Below, piece by piece: positions 35,377 to 44,296 of a DNA stretch of 64,000 nt. A program made the position numbers and the translations under genes. The DNA is from Gallionella sp. (GTDB taxonomy: Bacteria > Pseudomonadota > Gammaproteobacteria > Burkholderiales > Gallionellaceae), in contig JAUXWM010000058.1 in assembly GCA_030681375.1 (NCBI GenBank), positions 48,213-112,212 on the forward strand, read 5' to 3'. How positions within the stretch are numbered: the stretch's first letter is position 1; each line of letters opens with the position of its first letter. A model generated the notes under the pieces. That model made no database searches. It saw only the letters and a program-made list of their open reading frames with translations, and was not told where the DNA came from.

Positions 35377-36810
35377 ATGCTCTTCAACTCGGCACTTTTT
35401 CTGTATGGCTTTTTGCCCTGTGCGCTACTGGCTTTCGTTATCGCGCACCAACGATACAGCGTGCGCGCGGCGCAATGGGTATTGCTGGTGGCATCCTGTG
35501 TGTTTTATGGCGCATGGGACTGGCGTTACCTCGTCATGCTGTTGGTACTATTGTCCATCAACTTCCATCTGGGCGGATTGCTGGCCCGTCGCCCGTCTGA
35601 GGCTTGCCTGTCTGGTGGGATTGCCCTTAACTTGCTGGTACTCGGTTATTTCAAGTATGCCGATTTTTTTATTGGCAATTTGAATGCGGTGGCTGGGACG
35701 CAATACCCGCTGCTGCGTGTGATTTTGCCGCTCGGCATATCCTTTTTCATCTTCCAGAAAATCGCCTACTTGGTGGATTGTCACAAAGGGCTGGTGGCCG
35801 ACCGTGATCCGCTGCGCTTCGCTATCTTCGTGATGTTTTTTCCGCAACTGATCGCCGGGCCGATTGTGCATCACGCCCAGATCATCCCTCAGTTGCAAAA
35901 AGATCGGCTGCTGCCCGATGCGCGTCGAGTGTCCGCCGGGTTGTTTTTGCTGGCAGTCGGGCTGTTTAAGAAGGTGGTGGTTGCCGACTGGCTGGGTGAA
36001 TATGTGAACGAGCCGTTTGCGCATGTCGCGGAGCTTCAAATCCTCGATGCCTGGACAGCGGCACTGGCTTACTCGCTCCAACTGTATTTCGATTTCTCTG
36101 CTTATTCGGAAATGGCGATGGGATTGGCCTTGCTGTTTGGCATCGTACTGCCGGTCAACTTCAATTCGCCCTACAAAGCTGCCAGCATCGCGGAATTCTG
36201 GCGGCGCTGGCACATCACGCTGGGGCGGTTTTTGCGTGATTATCTGTATATCCCGCTGGGTGGTAACAAGCACGGGCAGAGCAGGGCGGTCTTGGCGGCT
36301 TTGACGGTCATGGTGTTGGGCGGCCTGTGGCATGGTGCGGGCTGGACGTTCGTCGTCTGGGGCGCGATGCATGGCGTGTATTTGGCGGCTCATCGAGTTT
36401 GGAAATGGAGTGGGCGATTCACGCTACCACAACCGTTGGGCATGGCAATCACCTTCCTTGTGGTGCTGTTCGCGTGGGTGATGTTTCGCGCCGCGTCGGT
36501 AGCCGACGCAATCACGATCTGGAAAACCATGCTGGGTATGAACGGCGTTATGTTGCCATCCACTTATTTGGCATGGCTGGATGGGAGCGGCTTGAAGTTC
36601 CAACAATCGTCGTTTATCAATGGCATCGAGGTTTGGGGTATGGCGTGCCTGCTCGCGTTTGCGATGTATGCCAAAAACACTCACGAAGCACTCGCCATAT
36701 TTACCAGTACCGCGCCAAGTCGCCGTTCCGCCTTCTACGTATCCGCGATGATTGTGGTGTGCGTTCTGGCTTTGGGGTGCCCCACCACGTTCCTGTATTT
36801 TCAGTTCTGA
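35377..36810 (+). CDS. MBOAT-family membrane O-acyltransferase (AlgI-like)
   Basis: A 477-residue protein with about eleven membrane helices. It matches AlgI/DltB-type O-acyltransferases: LPLGISFFIFQKIAYLVD, AGPIVHH, FDFSAYSEMAMG, FWRRWHITLGRFLRDYLYIPLGG and the catalytic His in LGGLWHGAGWTFVVWG. These enzymes move acetyl groups across the membrane onto exported polysaccharides or proteins. The next gene, overlapping by one base, encodes an AlgJ/SGNH-like partner, as in alginate or cellulose acetylation systems. Acceptor polymer unknown. Confidence 0.93.
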   Translation: MLFNSALFLYGFLPCALLAFVIAHQRYSVRAAQWVLLVASCVFYGAWDWRYLVMLLVLLSINFHLGGLLARRPSEACLSGGIALNLLVLGYFKYADFFIGNLNAVAGTQYPLLRVILPLGISFFIFQKIAYLVDCHKGLVADRDPLRFAIFVMFFPQLIAGPIVHHAQIIPQLQKDRLLPDARRVSAGLFLLAVGLFKKVVVADWLGEYVNEPFAHVAELQILDAWTAALAYSLQLYFDFSAYSEMAMGLALLFGIVLPVNFNSPYKAASIAEFWRRWHITLGRFLRDYLYIPLGGNKHGQSRAVLAALTVMVLGGLWHGAGWTFVVWGAMHGVYLAAHRVWKWSGRFTLPQPLGMAITFLVVLFAWVMFRAASVADAITIWKTMLGMNGVMLPSTYLAWLDGSGLKFQQSSFINGIEVWGMACLLAFAMYAKNTHEALAIFTSTAPSRRSAFYVSAMIVVCVLALGCPTTFLYFQF

Positions 36811-37808
36811 TGATGAGCAACCGCGCGTGGAATTGTTGGGTTTCCGCCGCCTTCCTGTTTGGCGGACTGGTCGTGGTGATATTCAACTACCTTGTCGATC
36901 CATACGAGGTGTTTGGACACCATTATTTGCGCAGTGGCTACGCGGTAAACGAGCGATTCCGCAAAGTGAATCACCTGCTTCGCGGTGATGTACAGAACGA
37001 TTCGTATATCCTTGGCTCATCGGTTATGGGTGTTTTCGACCCGGACGAGGCTAGCCGAATCACCGGCCACTCGTTTTACAACCTGTCTTTCTTGGCCGGA
37101 ACGCCAAAAGAGGCATTTGACACGCTGCGCGCGCTCAAGCGGCATGGCAAGCCGATCAAAGAGGTGTTGATTGGCATAGATTTTTACCAGTTCTATGAGC
37201 GGCCGCGCATATTACCAACCAACCGTCCGCATCCCGTTGTGAGTGCTGAATCCTGGTTGTCATTTTACAGCTCCTATCTGTTTGCCTCAGGGCTGTGGCA
37301 AGGGTTGACGCGCATTGCACATCATCTACAGGGCCAACCTTCCATATTTTTTGATGTGGACGGTACGGGGATGTATCACTTGTACGAATACGACCGCAGT
37401 CGGGTATCCAACCCCGAACAATACAACCGGGAGCATTTCCAGCCAAACGCATGGAACGGGTCGGATATCCGCTGGGTGAATGAGCGCTTTGTCGAATTCG
37501 CGGAATTGTGTAAATGGCTGGATGAGAACCAGATCGAAGCAAAACTATTCATCCATCCTTTTTATCGGGATACGCTTGCGACGATCTCCGAGCAGTCCTA
37601 CCTTGAATTCAAGGCTCGGTTGCTGAAAATACGGCCAGATATTGTAGATTTCTCGGTGGCGCGAGATATTACCCGGGACACGTCTTGGTACTACGACAAG
37701 CGGCATTTCCGGACTGCGGTGGCGGATATGATTATGGCGGTTATGTTTCAAGGTGGGGATACATTCGTTGTACCCGGGAAGTCAGTGGTCCAGTCTCGCC
37801 GCCGGTAG
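36810..37808 (+). CDS. AlgJ/SGNH-like membrane-anchored acetylation partner
   Basis: A 332-residue protein starting at ATG 36810 (TGATG overlap with the MBOAT stop). One N-terminal membrane anchor (about 11-32) is followed by a periplasmic domain with YILGSSVMGVFD near the start, in the place of the SGNH nucleophile Ser block, and a C-terminal YYDKRHFRTAVADMI carrying a possible Asp/His pair. Such partners accept acetyl from the MBOAT enzyme and place it on a surface polymer. No catalytic test is possible here. Confidence 0.75.
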   Translation: MMSNRAWNCWVSAAFLFGGLVVVIFNYLVDPYEVFGHHYLRSGYAVNERFRKVNHLLRGDVQNDSYILGSSVMGVFDPDEASRITGHSFYNLSFLAGTPKEAFDTLRALKRHGKPIKEVLIGIDFYQFYERPRILPTNRPHPVVSAESWLSFYSSYLFASGLWQGLTRIAHHLQGQPSIFFDVDGTGMYHLYEYDRSRVSNPEQYNREHFQPNAWNGSDIRWVNERFVEFAELCKWLDENQIEAKLFIHPFYRDTLATISEQSYLEFKARLLKIRPDIVDFSVARDITRDTSWYYDKRHFRTAVADMIMAVMFQGGDTFVVPGKSVVQSRRR

Positions 37809-37900
37809 TGTGTAATATTGATGTTGCAGGATAACAGCGGCAGTGTTTTGTGCGAAGACCAAGTGATTGATTTTGTGGATGGTGGATTCAATTCGACTTA

Positions 37901-38143
37901 TCACATCGTCTTTTTTCCTGGTGCCACCTTCGGTATATGCCCAACCAACCGGCAGGTGATACCCTCAGTTTTTATGCCTTCCACAAACCGGGTGACATGG
38001 CAGGACATCACTTTTCCATTTGCGGTAAGTTGTTTCAGATGTAGATGTGCCACAGGTAGTGGAATACCTATCGCGTGAGCAATTTCCGTATCGAGACGTT
38101 CACCGTGCTTGGTCAGGTGTTGGATGATTTGATCTGTTGGCAT
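37901..38143 (-). CDS. Small winged-helix protein
   Basis: An 80-residue protein starting at the internal Met (MPTDQ). The first ~55 residues form a winged helix: IIQHLTKHGERLDTEIAHAIGIPLPVAHLHLKQLTANGKV. The basic C-terminus includes VAPGKK. It may be a DNA-binding regulator of nearby genes, including the divergent BREX locus, but there is no direct evidence. It lies downstream of HU on the same strand. Confidence 0.6.
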   Translation of the reverse strand: MPTDQIIQHLTKHGERLDTEIAHAIGIPLPVAHLHLKQLTANGKVMSCHVTRFVEGIKTEGITCRLVGHIPKVAPGKKTM

Positions 38144-38154
38144 AGTTGTAGTGT

Positions 38155-38180
38155 GCGACCACCAGGTCACTGGCGGTCGC
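38155..38180. other. Hairpin between HU and winged-helix genes
   Basis: A stem of GCGACC-A-CCAG with CTGG-C-GGTCGC around a GTCA loop (one A/C mismatch). TTTT follows on the plus strand, so it could end plus-strand read-through as well as punctuate the minus-strand HU transcript. Confidence 0.45.
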
Positions 38181-38197
38181 TTTTGCAGTTGTAATTC

Positions 38198-38479
38198 TTA
38201 TTTTGAACCGTTGACGGCAGCCTTCAGCGTTGCACCAGCCTTGAATGCGGCCTGCTTGGATGCCGCAATCTTCAGTTCAGCACCTGTGGCTGGATTGCGG
38301 CCGGTACGAGCAGCACGTTCACGTACCTCGAATGTCCCGAAGCCGACTAAGGCAATGTCCTCCCCAGCAGCTAAAGTTTCTGTCACTACGTCAATAAATG
38401 CAGCGATATTTCGTTCGGTATCAGTCTTGGTGCTGCCGGTTTTTATTGCCAGTGCGTCAATCAGTTCTTTGCGGTTCAT
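38198..38479 (-). CDS. HU-family nucleoid protein
   Basis: A 93-residue HU/IHF-type protein: MNRKELIDALAIKTG at the start, VGFGTFEVRERAARTGRNPATG forming the DNA-binding arm with Pro at its tip, and a Lys/Ala tail. The length is close to HU (90). Mobile elements often bring their own copy. It reads away from brxA; the shared upstream region of about 305 bases may hold both promoters. Confidence 0.92.
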   Translation of the reverse strand: MNRKELIDALAIKTGSTKTDTERNIAAFIDVVTETLAAGEDIALVGFGTFEVRERAARTGRNPATGAELKIAASKQAAFKAGATLKAAVNGSK

Positions 38480-38784
38480 TTATTTATTCCTGTTGGTGTG
38501 GTTAAAAACGACGTGGATTGTTGCGGATATTGGGCTTTGAGGCAAGTGAGGGATAATGATAGCAGGCGAACTGCGTATGATTTTGAAGGCTGAAATATGC
38601 TTTATGCCGGTAAGCTCATCATTCCTCGCGACTCAAAATGTCGCATGTATGTGAAAGAATGCCGGCTTCAATTTTTGATCGTGCTCTACTTTGAATGTTC
38701 GACCTGCAAGCAAACCCAGATTGCCATCACATATAAGGTAAAATCAGCCGTAATGTATTTTTTGGATGATCCAGCTGTATAACC
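38480..38784. promoter_or_regulatory. Divergent HU/BREX upstream region
   Basis: A 305-base non-coding gap between HU (minus) and brxA (plus), AT-rich near brxA. TTGCCA and TAAAAT elements are visible but wrongly spaced for a sigma70 promoter. No strong ribosome site precedes brxA. A short resemblance to the region before the gene at 60791 (TATGCCRGTAARCTCA and GCCGTA-TGTA) is noted. There is no WYL-type BrxR gene here. Confidence 0.4.
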
Positions 38785-39378
38785 ATGCCCCGCTATAACG
38801 CCGAAATATCTGCTGGATCGCTTATGCTTGCTGAAAGTAGGCGGATTGCCGCGTTGTTGCTCACTCAGCCATCTGATGCCGAATGGGATCACGCCTTAAA
38901 GATTGAAAATATCCTGCAAAAGAACACGCCGGCAACCGCATTCAGGCAGGCGAAGCTGATTCGGAACCGTTTGGTGACGTTAGACGAGGAAGGCTGGAAG
39001 CTGATTGCCGAAGGGGATATGGAAGTGTCGTCTCAGCTTCTATTGGCAGCTGCAATCAAGCACAGCTACTTGTTGGGGGATTTCTTGCGAGACGTGTACG
39101 CCAGGCAACTCAGCCGGATGGAACTGGCTCTGAATAGTCACTTGTGGGATGCGTTTTGGGTGGAGTGCGTACACCGTGATGGCGACATTGAGCAATGGTC
39201 TGCTTCCACCAGAAAAAAACTTTTTGAGGTCATCGTCAGAATATTGGTCGAGGCCAAATATCTCGACTCCAGCAAAAAAAAGAATATGACACCGCCCAGT
39301 CTGCATCCGACGGTCATTTCTTTTCTAAAACGGCATGGTGAATTTGATGTTGTCGCTACAATGAAAGTGTCCCGATGA
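38785..39378 (+). CDS. brxA: BREX protein BrxA (DUF1819)
   Basis: A 197-residue protein beginning MPRYNAEISAGSLMLAESRRIAALL, the typical DUF1819 N-terminus with its IAxLLL pattern. BrxA is the first gene of type 1 BREX loci and binds DNA. It overlaps brxB by four bases (ATGA), confirming an operon. Confidence 0.92.
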   Translation: MPRYNAEISAGSLMLAESRRIAALLLTQPSDAEWDHALKIENILQKNTPATAFRQAKLIRNRLVTLDEEGWKLIAEGDMEVSSQLLLAAAIKHSYLLGDFLRDVYARQLSRMELALNSHLWDAFWVECVHRDGDIEQWSASTRKKLFEVIVRILVEAKYLDSSKKKNMTPPSLHPTVISFLKRHGEFDVVATMKVSR

Positions 39379-39950
39379 GCATATTTGAAGAGCGTCTTAA
39401 CCAAATCCTGCCGCGTCTTACCTCGAAAGAGCTGCTGAACAACGAAGGTCTTAGTAATGAAATCGGCTTCTGGGTATTCGATTACCCGCCAGAGTTCGAG
39501 CTGGAAATGCGTTCATTTCTGGCTGACGTCATCGAGCCTGCACTTGCCAAACAGCATCCGCCGATACGCTTTGCCACGGTCAATGTTTTTGACCTGGCTA
39601 TCGGCTTGCTGGAAGAGCGCAAGTTGCTTGATAAGGCATTCGATATGCAGCAGGCACAAGGTGATGACAAAGCACTTGAATCGTTGCGGCGCGTCCTGAA
39701 AGAGGACAAGTTGGCTGAACGGCTCGTGTCTCAGATCGATGTCGATAATCAAGATCTGGTCATACTGACTGGCGTTGGATCTGCCTATCCCATTCTGCGC
39801 ACGCACACTTTGTTATCAGCACTGCATCCATTGATGAAAGACACGCCCTTGCTGATGCTGTATCCCGGCAAATATGACGGCTACTCGTTCCGACTATTCA
39901 ATAAACTATCCGAAGACCACTACTACCGCGCATTCCGCTTAGTGTCATGA
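39375..39950 (+). CDS. brxB: BREX protein BrxB (DUF1788)
   Basis: A 191-residue protein with DUF1788 features: an early GFWVFDYPPE and the conserved LVILTGVGSAYPILRTHTLLSALHP, ending in LMLYPGKYDGYSFRLF. BrxB is required for BREX activity, though its biochemical role is poorly understood. It is coupled to brxA and is followed 25 bases later by brxC. Confidence 0.92.
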   Translation: MSIFEERLNQILPRLTSKELLNNEGLSNEIGFWVFDYPPEFELEMRSFLADVIEPALAKQHPPIRFATVNVFDLAIGLLEERKLLDKAFDMQQAQGDDKALESLRRVLKEDKLAERLVSQIDVDNQDLVILTGVGSAYPILRTHTLLSALHPLMKDTPLLMLYPGKYDGYSFRLFNKLSEDHYYRAFRLVS

Positions 39951-39975
39951 CGCGCATTGCAAATGGGCTAACTAT

Positions 39976-42900
39976 ATGAAAATTAAAGAGCTGTTTACAA
40001 AACCTATCGACCGACCAATCAACGGCGTGATTAAAGCCGATCAGCGCGATGCCGAGAGCATTTGGCAAGAATTGGATGAGTACGTCGTCACTAAACAGCT
40101 GACCGAGTATTTTCGACGCTTCTTCGATGCGTTTCTTGCGGCCGCTGACAGTCCTAAAGATCCGGTCGTCACCTCGCGTATGGGTGTTTGGGTTTCTGGC
40201 TTCTTTGGATCGGGTAAATCTCACTTCATCAAAATCCTTTCCTATCTGCTGGAAAATATCGAGGCAATTGATCCTGCAACAGGCATCCCTAAACGCGCGG
40301 CTGCATTTTTTGATGAGCACAAAATCAAGGATGCACTCCTGCTGGCGGATATTCAGCGTGCGGTAAAGGGTAGTTCCGATGTCATCCTGTTTAATATCGA
40401 TGCCAAGGCTGACAGTAAATCAGACCGTGATGTCATCTTGCAGGTGTTCCTGCGCGTCTTTAATGAAAAGCTCGGCTACTCAGGCGATGCGCCACATATC
40501 GCCGACATGGAGCGCCATCTGGTTAGTAAGGGCGATTTTGAAGCGTTCAAGATGGCTTTTCAGGAAAGGAATGGCTCAGCCTGGGACAAAGAGCGGGATG
40601 CCGTGGATTTTCTGCGGGATGACGTGGTTTATGCCCTAGCAAAATCACTGAGCATGACCGAGGAGTCCGCCGGGCTTTGGTTTGATAATTCTCGCGACGA
40701 TTACAAGATCAACATCGAAGGTCTGGCAAAAATCATTCGGGATTACCTAGCGACCAAGCCCGCCGGTCATCGTGTGATCTTCCTGGTGGATGAGGTTGGG
40801 CAGTTTATCGGCGACAACACGCAGATGATGCTCACCCTGCAAACCATCATTGAGCAGTTGGGAGGCTTATGTAATGGCAGGGCATGGGTGATTGTGACCA
40901 GTCAGGAAGATATTGATGCCGCTATCGGTGAAACCAATAAAGCCAAGTCGCAAGACTTTTCCAAGATTCAGGGGCGTTTCCACACACGGCTGTCACTGGC
41001 GAGTTCAAATACTGATGATGTGATCAGCGAACGTCTGTTGTCCAAGACGGAAGCGGCGCACGTCGAATTGCGGGATTGCTTTGCCCAGAAGGGCGACATC
41101 ATCAACAACCAGCTCGCCTTTGTCGGTAACTCGGTTTCGATGCGCAGCTACAAGGATGCGGCTGAATTCGTCGCCTGTTATCCTTTCGCGCCATACCAGT
41201 TTACCTTGCTGCAAAAGGTCTTTGAGTCTATCCGCAAGGTAGGGGCAACAGGTAAGCATCTATCCAAAGGCGAGCGCTCATTGCTGGATGCGTTCCAGTC
41301 TGCTGCGGTGCGTAATGCGGATCGGAATATTGATGCCCTCGTGCCGATGTATGATTTTTACCCCTCTATCGAAAGCTTTATCGATACCAGCGCCAAACGC
41401 TCGATTGATGAAGCGCCAGCGAATCCATCGCTGGAAACCTACGACGTACTGCTGCTCAAGGCGCTGTTCCTGATTCGTTACATACCGGATATCGTTAAAC
41501 CCAATGTTGATAATCTCGCGACGCTCTGTGTGGATCAGATTGATGCTGACAAATTGGCGCTCAAACGCAAGATACAGGAGAGCCTGACTCGTCTGGAACA
41601 GCAACGTCTGGTCAGTCGCAATGGCGATTTGTGGTTTTTCCTGACCAACGAAGAACGAGATGTCGCACGCGAAATCGGGCATGTCGATGTGTCTTCGGTT
41701 GAAAAATCCCGTTTGCTTGGCGAGTTAATTTTTGAGGAAATTCTCGGTGGCATGACCAAAATTCGCCATCGCGATACCAAGGGCGATTATGAAATCAACC
41801 GTCTGTTGGATGGTGCGCCGTGGAAAAATGCCAGCCATCAGCTCTCTTTTGAAATTGTCACGCCATTGAGCGATGACTACGAGTCATTGAGTGATGCCAA
41901 GGCGATTTTGCGTAGCGCTGATCGTGCCCTGATCCGTATGGCAGAGAGTAACAGGCTCGATATTGAGCTGAACCTCTATCAGCAGATCGAAAAATATATC
42001 GACAGTCCTAAAGCCAGCTCAGCTGCTGCACCGCTCAAACGTATCCTCGCCGACCGTAAGGATGAAAACCGTGAGCGTAAAGCACGGTTGATTGAGCAGC
42101 TCAGTACGGCACTGGTCAATGGTGACTGTTATGCGTTGGGTCAAAAGTTGCCGAGCAAGGCAGCAGCGCCTTCGACGCAAGTGGATGAGTTGGTTAACTA
42201 CCTCATCTCCAATACCTACACCAAACTGAAATATCTCAAGATACGCCAGCTCGATCCGATTGCCGAGATTAAGGCTGTCTTGATGGCTGACAGCATCGGT
42301 CAACATGCCTTGTCGTTAGGCGGGGAGGAGGGTAATCCGCTCGCGCTTAATGAAATGCGGGAATATCTACAGCTCAAAGCTTCTCAAAGTCGGGTGATGT
42401 TGTCGGATGTGGTTGATCGCTTCAGCGGCGCGCCGTGGGGATGGAAGCCGGAATGGGAAATCGTGCTGCTGATTGCTCGCCTGTTCATGGCGGGTGAAAT
42501 CAAACTTGTGTCTGACAACTCCGATCTCGAACCCGGTTCTGCCGTGGATGCACTCACCAAGTCGGTGCGCTTCAAGCAAGTCTCCATTCTCAAACGTAAA
42601 ACTGCCGATGCAGTTCAGCTCAAACGCGCGCGTGAACTACATAAAGACCTGTTCTCCAAGCTGGGTCGTGATGACGAAGACGGGCTGGTTGCCGATTTCC
42701 GCGAAAGTCTGACTCAATGGCAATCCAAGCTGAAGGAATATTCTCACCTGTCCACCACCAGACATCACCCTGGCAAGGCGGTCATTGAGCAAAACGCGTT
42801 GAGCATCTCCAAACAACTGGCGATCCGCGATTCGTTTGAATTTGTTGAAGCGATTCTGACCAATAAAGATCAATGGCTGGATGCTGCCGATGATATTCAC

Positions 42901-43599
42901 GACCTGATCAGCTTCTATACGACGCAGATTGCAACCTGGCGCAGGATGCTTGACGCGTTGCAACGATTTGAACCCAATCGTCCTGCACTCCTTAAAGAGG
43001 TCGCGGCGGCGACTGCATTGCAACAATTGGAAGCGATACGCGACAACCCCATGCCTTACCAGCAAATCAATCAGATTGAGACCTTGATCCAATCGGTAGA
43101 TGCGGTGAATGTCAAACTCGTAGATGCCAAGCGTGAACACGCCTTGCTCTTGCTGGAAAAGAAAATTGCTGAGGTTGGAGGCGCATTGGATCAGGCGCAT
43201 GCACAGCCTGAATTGCGCAATCGTGCCTTGTCTTCGCTACAGAAAATAAAATTGGATATTGCGGCTCAATCCAGCATCCCTCAAATCCATTATTTGCAGG
43301 ATCAATCCGGCAGTGCGCTGGATGGCGCGATGGATATGATTGCCGCCGCGCTGAGTGCAGTACCTAAAGCGCAACCGCTCGCCGTAAAGTCGCCGGGTGA
43401 TCATGCGACGGTTATCAATGTTGGCTCAGTCCCGATAACTCAGACCGTTACGCCGAAACCTGCCAGGGTCATTCGTGCAGCGGATTACTCCAGCAAGTCT
43501 TATCTTGAGACGGAAGACGAAGTGGATGACTATTTAGGTAAGCTCAAAGCCGAGCTGCTGGCGGCGATCAGGGCGGGGCAGCGGGCGCGGATACAGTAA
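39976..43599 (+). CDS. brxC: BREX ATPase BrxC
   Basis: A 1,207-residue ATPase. Walker A lies at about 75-83 (GFFGSGKSH); RVIFLVDEVGQFIGD forms Walker B at about residues 260-275. The remainder is a long helical scaffold with LYQQIEKYIDSPK and Gln/Glu-rich helices typical of BrxC/PglY. It is the largest conserved BREX component and is thought to power complex assembly or DNA movement. In canonical type 1 loci pglX follows directly; here two AbiE-like genes intervene. Confidence 0.95.
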   Translation: MKIKELFTKPIDRPINGVIKADQRDAESIWQELDEYVVTKQLTEYFRRFFDAFLAAADSPKDPVVTSRMGVWVSGFFGSGKSHFIKILSYLLENIEAIDPATGIPKRAAAFFDEHKIKDALLLADIQRAVKGSSDVILFNIDAKADSKSDRDVILQVFLRVFNEKLGYSGDAPHIADMERHLVSKGDFEAFKMAFQERNGSAWDKERDAVDFLRDDVVYALAKSLSMTEESAGLWFDNSRDDYKINIEGLAKIIRDYLATKPAGHRVIFLVDEVGQFIGDNTQMMLTLQTIIEQLGGLCNGRAWVIVTSQEDIDAAIGETNKAKSQDFSKIQGRFHTRLSLASSNTDDVISERLLSKTEAAHVELRDCFAQKGDIINNQLAFVGNSVSMRSYKDAAEFVACYPFAPYQFTLLQKVFESIRKVGATGKHLSKGERSLLDAFQSAAVRNADRNIDALVPMYDFYPSIESFIDTSAKRSIDEAPANPSLETYDVLLLKALFLIRYIPDIVKPNVDNLATLCVDQIDADKLALKRKIQESLTRLEQQRLVSRNGDLWFFLTNEERDVAREIGHVDVSSVEKSRLLGELIFEEILGGMTKIRHRDTKGDYEINRLLDGAPWKNASHQLSFEIVTPLSDDYESLSDAKAILRSADRALIRMAESNRLDIELNLYQQIEKYIDSPKASSAAAPLKRILADRKDENRERKARLIEQLSTALVNGDCYALGQKLPSKAAAPSTQVDELVNYLISNTYTKLKYLKIRQLDPIAEIKAVLMADSIGQHALSLGGEEGNPLALNEMREYLQLKASQSRVMLSDVVDRFSGAPWGWKPEWEIVLLIARLFMAGEIKLVSDNSDLEPGSAVDALTKSVRFKQVSILKRKTADAVQLKRARELHKDLFSKLGRDDEDGLVADFRESLTQWQSKLKEYSHLSTTRHHPGKAVIEQNALSISKQLAIRDSFEFVEAILTNKDQWLDAADDIHDLISFYTTQIATWRRMLDALQRFEPNRPALLKEVAAATALQQLEAIRDNPMPYQQINQIETLIQSVDAVNVKLVDAKREHALLLLEKKIAEVGGALDQAHAQPELRNRALSSLQKIKLDIAAQSSIPQIHYLQDQSGSALDGAMDMIAAALSAVPKAQPLAVKSPGDHATVINVGSVPITQTVTPKPARVIRAADYSSKSYLETEDEVDDYLGKLKAELLAAIRAGQRARIQ

Positions 43600-43669
43600 A
43601 CGTTCAACACTTGGAGTATTGAGTTTCAAGGGGTATGATTCTGCATGAAACGTTAATTAAAATACAGCC

Positions 43670-44296
43670 ATGACCCTGTCGCAATCTTCGTCGAGTAAAT
43701 CAACCTCTCTTGTCCAGCATGTTCGTGCCGGTAAGGTTTATCGCCGCGAGGATCTTGTACCCTATTCGACGAGTGTTGATCGTGAGCTTCAGCAACTGGT
43801 TGCCCAGGGCCTGTTGCAGAAGCTGGCTCAAGGTATGTATTACAAGCCCAAGAAAAACGTGTTCGGTGAAGTGCCACCCAACGAGAGTGATTTGCTTGCG
43901 GTTTTTTTAAAAGATAAAAATTTCCTCAGCTTCAATCCCAGTGTATATAACTCACTGCGTCTGGGGACAACCCAGCTTTACAACAAAAATATCGTTTACA
44001 ACCACAAGCGCCACGGCATGTTCAAGCTGGATCAGCGCGAATACGATTTTCGCCTGAAACACAATTTCCCTAAGCCCAGCCAAGTGACGACTGAATATCT
44101 GCTGGTTGATATGCTGAATAATCTGTCTGATTTGGCAGAGGATGAAGATGAGGTGCTTGAGCGGGCGAAAAAGAAGCTCAATCAGTTTGATGCCAAGAAG
44201 TTGAATAAAGCGCTGGTTGATTTTGGATCAGTCGCGACCAAGCGGTTGGTCAATGCATGGTTGTCGCAAGGCTTAAGCAAGCCGGGAGTCCTTTAA
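43670..44296 (+). CDS. AbiEi/DUF6088-like antitoxin
   Basis: A 208-residue protein. The N-terminal winged-helix half (GKVYRREDLVPYSTSVDRELQQLVAQGLLQKLAQGMYYKP) matches the DUF6088/AbiEi antitoxin fold that binds its promoter; the C-terminal half is helical and Lys-rich (DFGSVATKRLVNAWL). Its stop adjoins the start of an AbiEii-type toxin (zero gap), forming an AbiE-like type IV toxin-antitoxin pair within the BREX operon. Confidence 0.8.
   Translation: MTLSQSSSSKSTSLVQHVRAGKVYRREDLVPYSTSVDRELQQLVAQGLLQKLAQGMYYKPKKNVFGEVPPNESDLLAVFLKDKNFLSFNPSVYNSLRLGTTQLYNKNIVYNHKRHGMFKLDQREYDFRLKHNFPKPSQVTTEYLLVDMLNNLSDLAEDEDEVLERAKKKLNQFDAKKLNKALVDFGSVATKRLVNAWLSQGLSKPGVL

Noticed and set aside
36327..36809. 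An upstream extension of the AlgJ/SGNH-like gene
   Set aside because: The extension overlaps the MBOAT gene in another frame and gives a Gly/Arg-rich nonsense sequence; the ATG at 36810 overlapping the MBOAT stop is the likely start.
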